Below are positions 1 to 5,828 of a stretch of DNA of 5,828 nt, in pieces. The DNA lies in the NCBI GenBank assembly GCA_003556865.1, contig PWQF01000219.1:1-5828 (forward strand), in the 5' to 3' direction. The notes beneath the pieces are model-generated. The model had not been told where the DNA came from. It did not search any database and was given only the letters and a program-made list of their open reading frames with translations. The first letter of the stretch is position 1, and each line of letters begins with the position of its first letter. Source of the stretch: Elusimicrobiota bacterium (GTDB lineage: Bacteria; CG03; SLGR01; PWQF01). Made by a program: the position numbers and the translations under genes.

Positions 1-325
1 CTGTATGAGGGATTTGGCAAAACTGGGAAAGGTCCTGGGTCCCAGGGGGCTGATGCCCTCTCCTAAATCAAATACAGTTGTAAAAGATGTTAGCGCTGCG
101 GTTAAAAGGGCTAAGAAAGGTCAAATGGAGTTCCGGATGGATAAGACCGGTGTGGTTCACGGTTTAATAGGGAAAATATCTTTTGATACCCGCAAACTTA
201 TAGATAATTTTAATGCCTACATAGAGGAGTTAAAAAGGAACCGGCCCGCGACCGCAAAAGGAAAATATTTAAGAAAAATAACTGTTTCCACAACAATGGG
301 CCCGGGCCTGGAAGTAATCCTTTAA
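1..325 (+). CDS. rplA: 50S ribosomal protein L1, 3' part (5' end outside window)
   Basis: L1 forms the mobile L1 stalk of the large subunit, near the E site, and helps release deacylated tRNA. In many bacteria it also represses its own rplKA mRNA. The frame is open from base 2 and ends at TAA 323-325, leaving about 107 residues of a protein usually near 230, so roughly the first half lies upstream. The family signature GKVLGPRGLMPSPK is present near the start of the fragment, followed by the AVKRAKKGQ segment, the D-K-x-G-V-V-H stretch, and the C-terminal KGKYLRKITVSTTMGPG motif. The first ATG in view (5-7) is internal and not the start. The protein ends soon after the last conserved motif, as is usual. 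It is followed by the rplJ promoter and leader, the standard order. Identity is certain; only the 5' end is missing. Confidence 0.97.
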   Translation, partial: CMRDLAKLGKVLGPRGLMPSPKSNTVVKDVSAAVKRAKKGQMEFRMDKTGVVHGLIGKISFDTRKLIDNFNAYIEELKRNRPATAKGKYLRKITVSTTMGPGLEVIL

Positions 326-340
326 CAGCTTTTATTTTAT

Positions 341-368
341 TTGACAAAGTAAAAAAAAAAGATATCAT
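341..368 (+). promoter_or_regulatory. Predicted sigma70-type promoter for rplJL-rpoBC
   Basis: A perfect -35 hexamer TTGACA (341-346) is followed by a 16-base A-rich spacer (ten A in a row at 351-360) and a -10 hexamer TATCAT (363-368, five of six consensus positions). The expected start of transcription is about 375, which places the whole L10-type leader in the mRNA. An internal promoter between rplA and rplJ is known in E. coli, so the position makes sense. The activity is inferred from sequence only; genes downstream could also be read from an rplK-side promoter outside the window. Confidence 0.75.
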
Positions 369-383
369 AAAAAAGATATCTTT
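358..383. repeat. Perfect 9-bp inverted repeat over the -10 box and start site
   Basis: AAAGATATC (358-366) and GATATCTTT (375-383) are perfect inverted copies separated by eight bases. The left arm contains most of the -10 hexamer and the right arm begins at the predicted transcription start. It could be an operator, or a weak AT-rich hairpin in transcripts reading through from rplA. On the minus strand the hairpin is followed by a run of at least ten T, so it looks more like a terminator in the antisense direction. No function can be assigned from sequence alone. Confidence 0.6.
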
Positions 384-389
384 CCGGAT

Positions 390-470
390 TAGAGGTGTTT
401 TATACCGGCGGCAGACAGGGTGGTTTCTCTGCCCTCTATTTTATGAGGTGGTTCCGCCGGGCTTTTTTTG
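390..470 (+). promoter_or_regulatory. L10-type ribosomal protein leader (autoregulatory RNA)
   Basis: This mRNA leader is the expected binding site for the L10-L12 complex, which represses rplJL expression. Visible structure: an outer helix CCGGCGG (405-411) with CCGCCGG (454-460); an AGACA bulge (413-417); and directly after it an inner helix GGGTGG (418-423) with CTGCCC (429-434), closed by a five-base loop and including two G-U pairs. AGACAG next to a short helix matches the arrangement of the natural L10 site in 23S rRNA (kink-turn 42 region), and known L10 leaders carry a similar AGACAG element. A competing helix is possible between TAGAGG (390-395) and CCTCTA (433-438), and another between CCTC (433-436) and GAGG (445-448). 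Helices were found by eye, not by folding software. Confidence 0.75.
405..469 (+). terminator. Possible intrinsic attenuator in the rplJ leader
   Basis: The seven-pair outer helix of the leader (405-411 with 454-460, six G-C pairs or more) is followed after GC by seven T (463-469), the layout of a Rho-independent terminator. The loop is long (42 bases) but contains its own hairpin at 418-434, so the compact fold could still form. B. subtilis controls rplJL by L10-L12-dependent attenuation, so a terminator here has a precedent. It is inferred that binding of the L10-L12 complex to the inner helix would favour the closed, terminating form. Confidence 0.55.
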
Positions 471-481
471 AATATAAGTAA
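443..481 (+). other. Possible 12-codon upstream ORF in the rplJ leader
   Basis: ATG 443-445 opens a frame reading MRWFRRAFFEYK and ending at TAA 479-481, five bases before the rplJ ATG. It spans the 3' arm and T run of the putative attenuator. There is no purine-rich Shine-Dalgarno site at a good distance upstream, and an ORF this short can arise by chance, so translation is unproven. It is listed because rplJ itself has no good ribosome binding site and could be reached by reinitiation. Confidence 0.2.
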
Positions 482-486
482 AGAAT

Positions 487-1338
487 ATGAAACTAAAAGA
501 AAAAAAACAGTTTGTAGATGAATTTAAAGAAGAAATACTTTCTTGTCCAGCTGTAGTGCTGGCAAATTATGAGGGGGTTGATGCCAATACTTCCAACATC
601 CTGAGAAAAGAACTTAAAAATGCCGGCTGTATGCTGAAAGTAGTTAAAAACCGGCTGGCTTTAAGGGCTTTTGAGGGGGCGGACAAGGAAAAGTACAGCG
701 GCATGGCCTGCCACTTAAAGGGTCCGGTCGCCGTGATATTAGGCGGGGAAGATCCAACTGCCGGACTTAAGGTTTTCAAGGAATTCGGCAAGGAAAATGA
801 GAGTATGTTTTTTAAGGCCGGGATAATAGGGGATAATGTTTTTGAGAGTGAAAAACTTGTCAGGCTGGCTGAACTCCCTTCCCGGGATGTTCTTATTGCC
901 CAGGTGGTAAACGTTTTTAATTCTCCCCTTCAGGGTTTTCACAGCGCCCTTAGCGGGATCATAAAAAAGCTTCTATATGCCTTAAATGACCTTAAAGATA
1001 AGATGCCGGAAAAAGAAAAAGAGGCAGCCGGCGGAGAAGACGAAAAGAAAAAAGAGCCTGCGGATGAAGCATCTGAAGAAGTGAAGGAGTCATCTTCGGC
1101 AGCGGCTGAAAAAGATGATGGTGCCGAAGAGGCGACATCTGAGAAAGCTGAAAAGTTAAAAGAGGATATGGATAAGGGGGAAGAGGAAAAGGGCGGGGAA
1201 AAAGAAAAACAGGGAAAGCCTGCCGGAGAGCAGAAACAGAAAAATGGCTCAAAGGCAGGGAATGACGATAAAGAGGAAGAGCCGGCAGATGCAGGTAGTG
1301 AGGAGAGCGGACCGGCGTCTGAGAAAAAGGAGGAGTAA
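487..1338 (+). CDS. rplJ: 50S ribosomal protein L10 with long charged C-terminal tail
   Basis: L10 anchors the L7/L12 dimers to 23S rRNA and so forms the base of the ribosomal stalk; with L12 it also represses its own mRNA. Residues 1 to about 174 match the family: LRKELKNAG (39-47), the KNRLA element (54-58), an AGIIGDN stretch, and ELPSR (129-133) ahead of the long amphipathic C-terminal helix (about 145-173) that carries L12 dimers. That helix is of ordinary length, suggesting two L12 dimers. Most bacterial L10 proteins end here at 165-180 residues; this one runs to 283, adding about 109 residues rich in Glu, Lys, Ala and Gly. ATG 487 gives the usual short lead into the K-K-x-x-V-D-E-F helix. 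No clear Shine-Dalgarno precedes it (only AGTAAAG), which fits control by the leader. rplL follows six bases after the stop. Confidence 0.97.
   Translation: MKLKEKKQFVDEFKEEILSCPAVVLANYEGVDANTSNILRKELKNAGCMLKVVKNRLALRAFEGADKEKYSGMACHLKGPVAVILGGEDPTAGLKVFKEFGKENESMFFKAGIIGDNVFESEKLVRLAELPSRDVLIAQVVNVFNSPLQGFHSALSGIIKKLLYALNDLKDKMPEKEKEAAGGEDEKKKEPADEASEEVKESSSAAAEKDDGAEEATSEKAEKLKEDMDKGEEEKGGEKEKQGKPAGEQKQKNGSKAGNDDKEEEPADAGSEESGPASEKKEE
1009..1335 (+). other. Low-complexity charged tail of L10 (residues 175-283)
   Basis: By hand count the 109 residues contain about 30 Glu, 9 Asp and 21 Lys, no Arg, no aromatic residue, no Cys or His, and only three large aliphatic residues (Val, Leu, Met). 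Net charge is about -18, and the segment should be disordered. Its one visible internal repeat is EPADEASEE (190-198) against EPADAGSEE (265-273), seven of nine identical. The reading frame is kept to a stop immediately before rplL. Function unknown; archaeal and eukaryotic stalk base proteins also have a charged C-terminal segment, but the hydrophobic end typical of those is absent here. Confidence 0.85.
1327..1335 (+). promoter_or_regulatory. Strong Shine-Dalgarno site for rplL inside the rplJ 3' end
   Basis: AAGGAGGAG lies about ten bases before the rplL ATG and is formed by the last Lys-Glu-Glu codons of the L10 tail. It is by far the best ribosome binding site in the window, fitting the need to make several L12 copies for each L10. 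Confidence 0.85.
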
Positions 1339-1344
1339 GCGGCA

Positions 1345-1731
1345 ATGGCAAAGAAAGCTAATAAGGTTGATACAATTTTAAAAGAGGTGGAAGAACTTAC
1401 GGTAATAGAACTTTCGGAACTTGTTTCTGCTATGGAAGAGAAATTCGGTGTTTCCGCGCAGGCACCTGTAGCCCAGTTTGCGGGCGGAGCCATTCCCGGA
1501 GCGGGAGCCGAGGAGGAGAAGACTGAATTTAATGTGGTTCTTCAGGCAGCGGGCGACAAGAAAATACAGGTCATAAAGGCAGTAAGGGAGATAACGGGCC
1601 TGGGACTTAAAGAGGCCAAGGCGCTTGTGGACGAAGCTCCCAAGCCGGTTCAGGAAGCCGTTGATAAGGAAACTGCTGAAAAGACAAAAGAAAAACTTGA
1701 GGAAATTGGAGCAACAGTCGAAGTTGACTAA
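1345..1731 (+). CDS. rplL: 50S ribosomal protein L7/L12
   Basis: L7/L12 is the multicopy stalk protein that recruits and stimulates the GTPase translation factors (EF-G, EF-Tu, IF2, RF3). The 128-residue product has the three expected parts: an N-terminal helical dimerisation domain (about 1-36, ending in the family hallmark SAMEEKFGV), an Ala/Gly/Pro hinge (about 37-56), and a C-terminal factor-binding domain (about 58-128) with [19 protein letters not shown] and the closing EEIGATVEV. The Lys and Arg residues of the IKAVRE and GLGLKEAK helices form the known factor-binding face. The start is fixed by the strong Shine-Dalgarno site upstream and by family length. The stop TAA (1729-1731) shares its last base with the ATG of rpoB. 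Confidence 0.98.
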   Translation: MAKKANKVDTILKEVEELTVIELSELVSAMEEKFGVSAQAPVAQFAGGAIPGAGAEEEKTEFNVVLQAAGDKKIQVIKAVREITGLGLKEAKALVDEAPKPVQEAVDKETAEKTKEKLEEIGATVEVD

Positions 1732-4700
1732 TGCTTTTACCTGATATACCGGAAAAAGTAAAAGATTTTTCTACCAACCGGGTACCTCTGAAAACCCCGG
1801 ACCTTATACAGGTTCAGCAAAAATCTTTTGATAAGTTCCTTCAGAATACGGGCAAGGCTGAGAAAGAGCTCCTCGGCCTTCACGCTGTATTTGCGGATAT
1901 ATTCCCTATTGAAAGCATAGACGGAAGCATGAAGCTTAACTATATGGGGTACAAGGTGGAGGATCCGGTATACAGCATAAATGATTCCGAAAAGAAAGAT
2001 GTTACCCATTCTCATCCCATAAGGGTGAAATTTTCTCTTGAAGTAAAAATGGAGGGGCGCAAAAAACCGGATATAAGGGAAGAGGAGCTCTATCTTTTTG
2101 ACCTTCCCCGTATGACTCCCACGGGAACATTCATAATAAACGGGGTGGAAAGGGTGATTGTAAACCAGCTTCACAGGTCTCCCGGTGTCAATTACGAAGA
2201 AGATGAAAAGAAAGGTGTTTCCAACCTGGGAAAAACTATTTATTCCGGCCGTATAATTCCTTACCGGGGCTCCTGGATTGAATTTGAATTTAACAACAGG
2301 AATGAGCTTTATACCAGGATTAACAGGAAAAGAAAGTTCCCGGTAACGGTTCTTTTCCGAGCAATGGGATGGGAAACAGACGAGGATATATTAAGGCTCT
2401 TTTACCCCGTTCGCATACTGGATATAAAGGGGGTCAGAAGCGATAAAATAGTTGGACGCATTCTGGTTTCCTCCCCTAAGGCAGCCAAAAAAACAGAAGA
2501 GTTTCTCGGACGGCCGAATCAGGTGATTACCGAGGAACTGCTTAAGAAGTGGCGAAACCTGGGGGTAAGAAAAGTTGAAATGGCTGATTTTAATCACTTT
2601 TCAGATGAAAAGACTATAAATGACCAGACAATACACCTTACCTTAACTAAGGATAACACTTCTTCCCAGAAAGATGCTATCTATGAAATATTTAAAATCC
2701 TGCGGTCTCAGCAGCATATCACTCCCGAAGCGGCTCAGGATTATTTTGACACACTTTTCTTTAAAGGCACAGCCAAGTATGATTTAACGAAGGTGGGGCG
2801 GTATAAAATAAATAAAAAACTGAAAGAAATTTTTGAGCAGTCAAATATGCCCCTTCCCTCCCTTTCTAAAAGAAACCTTACTCCTTCTGATGTTATTTGC
2901 GGGGTGAAATATATTCTCAACCTTAACAACGGTGTGGGGGGAGAAGTTGACGATATAGATCATCTTGGCAACCGGAGGGTGCGGACGGTGGGTGAGCAGC
3001 TTGAGAATCATTTGAGGCGGGGAGTGGCTCATCTTGCAAGACTGGTGAGAAGCAAGATGAATCTCCAGTCTACCGAAGACGCTACCCCCACCTCTTTAAT
3101 AAACCCCGTTCCCATATCCGCGGCGGTTAACAAGTTTTTCGGGACCGGACAGCTTTCCCAGTTTCTGGCCCAGACCAATCCCCTTACCGAACTTACCCAT
3201 AAGAGGCGTACTTCCGCCCTGGGACCGGGAGGCCTTGACAGGCGGCGGGCCGGATTTGAAGTCAGGGATGTACACCATACCCATTACGGAAGGATATGTC
3301 CCATAGAAACTCCCGAGGGCCAGAATATCGGACTCCGTTCCACGCTTGCCATTTACTCAAGGGTTAACGAGTACGGATTAATAGAAACACCTTTTAAGAA
3401 AGTTAAAAATGGAAAAGTAACAGATAAAATAGAGTTTATTACTGCCGATATTGAGGATGAATGCGTGGCCGTCCCGGCAACTGTAGCCGATAAGGACGGT
3501 AATTTACCTGATGGCCTGATAACCGCAAGGCAGCGCGGCAATTTCCCGCTTGTATCAAAAGACCAGGTTGATTATATAGATATATCCCCCCAGCAGATGG
3601 TAGGAGCCGCTGCAGGCCTCGTGCCTTTTCTGGAGCATAACGATGCCAACAGGGCTCTTATGGGATCCAATATGCAGAGGCAGGCCCTGCCCCTGTCAAT
3701 AACCGAGCCTCCCCTTATATCCACAGGGATGGAGGCGGTTGTAGCCCGCAATAGCGGGGTTGTAGTTACTGCTGAAAGAAGCGGTGAGGTTATATATGTG
3801 GATGCCGAAAAAATAGTTATAAACCATAAGAGCAGCGCAAAAAAAATAAACCTGGAGGACCTTGATATATATGAACTTAAGAAATTTCACCGGAGCAACC
3901 AGGATACAAACTACAACCAGAACCCCATAGTTTCAGTTGGCGATAAAGTTAAAAAAGATGATATAATAGCCGACGGGCCGGCTACCGCGAAGGGCAATCT
4001 CTCGCTGGGCCGCAACCTGGTTGTGGCCTTTATGCCCTGGGAAGGGTATAATTTTGAAGATGCGGTTCTTGTTTCTGACAGGCTCTTTAAAGAAGATATG
4101 TTCACCACACTGCACATATTTAAGGAAGAGGTTGAGGCCCGGGATTTAAAAATAGGCAAGGAAGAGATTACCAGGGATATACCTAACGTGGGTGAAAGGC
4201 GCCTCAGGGACCTTGATGAGAACGGTATTATCCGGGTGGGGGCTTATGTCAGGCCCGGAGATATTCTTGTTGGCAAAGTTACCCCGAAAGGGAAGACACG
4301 CTATACCCCTGAAGTAAGGCTTCTTAAAACAATTTTCGGTAAAAAGGCTGAAGATGTAAAGGATACATCCCTTAAGGTCCCGCCCGGTATGGAAGGAAAA
4401 GTTTTAAGGGTAGAGGTTTCAGACCGTAAAGACAGCCTTACCAAGAAAAGAAAAAATAAAATACTTAATGAGATAAATGAAAAATACGAAGCCAGGATCG
4501 AGGAGCTTAGAAGCAGGAGCAGTTCACGGACCCAGAAGTTAAGGGTCAGATTCGAGAAAGGCGAAATTAAGAAGAAGGAGTATGAGTCCTTTAAGGAAAA
4601 AAACCGGGTTTTAAGACAGCTGGAAGAGGAGGGGCTTGAAAAACGCAAACAGGCTGAAATAGAAGATATTGACAAGGGAGATGAACTTCAGGTAATGGTC

Positions 4701-5435
4701 TCCAAAAAAGTTAAAGTCTATATTGCTTCCAGAAGAAAAGTGGCGGCAGGGGATAAAGTTGCGGGGCGGCACGGTAATAAAGGCGTGATTTCCAGGATAC
4801 TTCCCCGGGAGGATATGCCCTTTACCAGTGACGGGGAACCTGTTGATGTCCTTCTTAATCCTTTGGGAGTTCCTTCAAGGATGAATGTGGGCCAGATACT
4901 GGAAGCCCATCTGGGGCTTGCCGCGTTAAAGTCAGGTGTCAGGATGATAACCCCGGTCTTTGACGGCGCCGAGGAAAAAGATATTAAAGAGTATTTAGAA
5001 AAGAGCGGCTTATCCACTTCCGGGCGTTCGCGTCTGTATGACGGCCGGACCGGGGAGATACTGGGGGATAACATAACCGTGGGTGTTATGTATATGATGA
5101 AACTGGAGCATATGGCCGAGGATAAGGCCCATGCCCGCTCCACCGGCCCTTATTCTCTTATTACCCGGCAGCCCCTGGGGGGTAAGGCAATGCTGGGGGG
5201 ACAGCGTTTCGGGGAAATGGAGGTGTGGGCTATGGAAGGTTACGGAGCCGCCTATACCCTGCAGGAGCTTCTTACCTATAAGAGCGATGACATAAAGGCC
5301 CGGGCGGAGATGCATGAGGCTATAATTAAGAATGAGGAGATAAAAGAGCCAACCGTGCCTGAATCATTTAGGGTTTTGGTTAAGGAACTGCAGTCTCTGG
5401 GAATGAAAACAATTCTTGAGAAACATAAGAAATAG
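1731..5435 (+). CDS. rpoB: DNA-directed RNA polymerase subunit beta
   Basis: Beta forms one side of the catalytic cleft of RNA polymerase and binds nucleotide and the RNA-DNA hybrid. The 1234-residue product is complete. Landmarks in order: PDLIQVQQKSF near the N terminus; GTFIINGVERVIVNQLHRSPG (132-152); rifampicin cluster I (474-497); ALGPGGL and the CPIETPEG segment; NDANRALMGSNMQRQA; the FMPWEGYNFEDA segment; an inserted charged helical region (about 900-980); catalytic GDKVAGRHGNK, with Lys1009 and Lys1017 matching E. coli K1065 and K1073; NPLGVPSRMNVGQ; and the C-terminal GGQRFGEMEVWAMEGYGAAYTL clamp-contact segment. At E. coli-equivalent positions 516 and 572 this protein has Ala480 and Arg536 rather than Asp and Ile. 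ATG 1731 overlaps the rplL stop, and no Shine-Dalgarno lies at normal distance (GGAG is 19 bases away), so translational coupling is likely. The start gives the expected N-terminal length. Confidence 0.98.
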   Translation: MLLPDIPEKVKDFSTNRVPLKTPDLIQVQQKSFDKFLQNTGKAEKELLGLHAVFADIFPIESIDGSMKLNYMGYKVEDPVYSINDSEKKDVTHSHPIRVKFSLEVKMEGRKKPDIREEELYLFDLPRMTPTGTFIINGVERVIVNQLHRSPGVNYEEDEKKGVSNLGKTIYSGRIIPYRGSWIEFEFNNRNELYTRINRKRKFPVTVLFRAMGWETDEDILRLFYPVRILDIKGVRSDKIVGRILVSSPKAAKKTEEFLGRPNQVITEELLKKWRNLGVRKVEMADFNHFSDEKTINDQTIHLTLTKDNTSSQKDAIYEIFKILRSQQHITPEAAQDYFDTLFFKGTAKYDLTKVGRYKINKKLKEIFEQSNMPLPSLSKRNLTPSDVICGVKYILNLNNGVGGEVDDIDHLGNRRVRTVGEQLENHLRRGVAHLARLVRSKMNLQSTEDATPTSLINPVPISAAVNKFFGTGQLSQFLAQTNPLTELTHKRRTSALGPGGLDRRRAGFEVRDVHHTHYGRICPIETPEGQNIGLRSTLAIYSRVNEYGLIETPFKKVKNGKVTDKIEFITADIEDECVAVPATVADKDGNLPDGLITARQRGNFPLVSKDQVDYIDISPQQMVGAAAGLVPFLEHNDANRALMGSNMQRQALPLSITEPPLISTGMEAVVARNSGVVVTAERSGEVIYVDAEKIVINHKSSAKKINLEDLDIYELKKFHRSNQDTNYNQNPIVSVGDKVKKDDIIADGPATAKGNLSLGRNLVVAFMPWEGYNFEDAVLVSDRLFKEDMFTTLHIFKEEVEARDLKIGKEEITRDIPNVGERRLRDLDENGIIRVGAYVRPGDILVGKVTPKGKTRYTPEVRLLKTIFGKKAEDVKDTSLKVPPGMEGKVLRVEVSDRKDSLTKKRKNKILNEINEKYEARIEELRSRSSSRTQKLRVRFEKGEIKKKEYESFKEKNRVLRQLEEEGLEKRKQAEIEDIDKGDELQVMVSKKVKVYIASRRKVAAGDKVAGRHGNKGVISRILPREDMPFTSDGEPVDVLLNPLGVPSRMNVGQILEAHLGLAALKSGVRMITPVFDGAEEKDIKEYLEKSGLSTSGRSRLYDGRTGEILGDNITVGVMYMMKLEHMAEDKAHARSTGPYSLITRQPLGGKAMLGGQRFGEMEVWAMEGYGAAYTLQELLTYKSDDIKARAEMHEAIIKNEEIKEPTVPESFRVLVKELQSLGMKTILEKHKK

Positions 5436-5455
5436 GTGAGGGGAAATTATCTTAA

Positions 5456-5828
<373 letters not shown>

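Noticed and set aside
358..383. AT-rich hairpin as the rplA terminator
   Set aside because: On the plus strand only three T follow the stem and seven of nine pairs are A-T, so strong intrinsic termination is unlikely. It also overlaps a good promoter. It is kept only as a dyad of unknown role.
1009..1335. L10 tail as a homologue of the archaeal or eukaryotic P0 C terminus
   Set aside because: The hydrophobic terminal motif of those proteins is missing; the tail ends in EKKEE. Shared charge alone is weak evidence.
1009..1338. L10 tail as a frameshift artefact or fusion to another gene
   Set aside because: The frame is continuous from the core, its composition is consistent throughout, and it ends with codons that form the rplL Shine-Dalgarno site at the normal position. 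No second domain is visible.
939..1493. Minus-strand open frame of 184 codons opposite the L10 tail
   Set aside because: It is a Ser/Phe-rich mirror of the Glu/Lys/Ala codons of the plus strand, has no recognisable domain, and crosses the rplJ-rplL junction. The low-complexity bias of rplJ explains why it stays open.
4301..4675. Minus-strand Ser/Leu/Phe-rich frame opposite the beta insert
   Set aside because: It mirrors the Lys/Glu/Arg-rich plus-strand insert and has no independent start signal.

Overview
The window is a stretch of the conserved bacterial rplKAJL-rpoBC cluster, all on the plus strand: the 3' half of rplA (ribosomal protein L1), a 161-base leader, rplJ (L10), rplL (L7/L12), rpoB (RNA polymerase beta) and the first 122 codons of rpoC (beta'). 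It is bacterial. The beta subunit has a coiled-coil-like insert before the catalytic GDKxAGRHGNK motif, at the place where many Gram-negative-type lineages carry one, and AUA is the main isoleucine codon even in ribosomal genes. The protein style suggests an uncultured lineage, perhaps near Omnitrophota or Elusimicrobiota, but I cannot settle this without a database search.

Layout: rplA ends at 325. Bases 326-486 hold a near-consensus sigma70-type promoter (TTGACA, 16 bases, TATCAT), a perfect 9-bp dyad over its -10 box and start site, and then an L10-type autoregulatory leader. The leader has an AGACA bulge next to a GC-rich helix, as in the L10 site of 23S rRNA. Its closing helix is followed by seven T, so it may also act as an attenuator. 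rplJ follows with no good Shine-Dalgarno site. It has a normal L10 core plus about 109 extra residues of highly charged low-complexity tail. rplL starts six bases after rplJ behind a strong Shine-Dalgarno site. rpoB starts inside the rplL stop codon (TAATG). rpoC starts 26 bases after rpoB.

The genes work together as a growth-control unit. L10 and L7/L12 form the ribosomal stalk that recruits translation factors, and the L10-L12 complex is the expected repressor of its own leader. rpoB and rpoC encode the catalytic core of RNA polymerase and are co-transcribed behind the stalk genes, here without the usual rplL-rpoB spacer.

This is a core housekeeping locus. I see no mobile element, CRISPR array, RNA gene or defence system. 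The unusual points are the L10 tail, the compact leader with a possible 12-codon upstream ORF, the one-base rplL/rpoB overlap, and atypical residues in the rifampicin pocket of beta.
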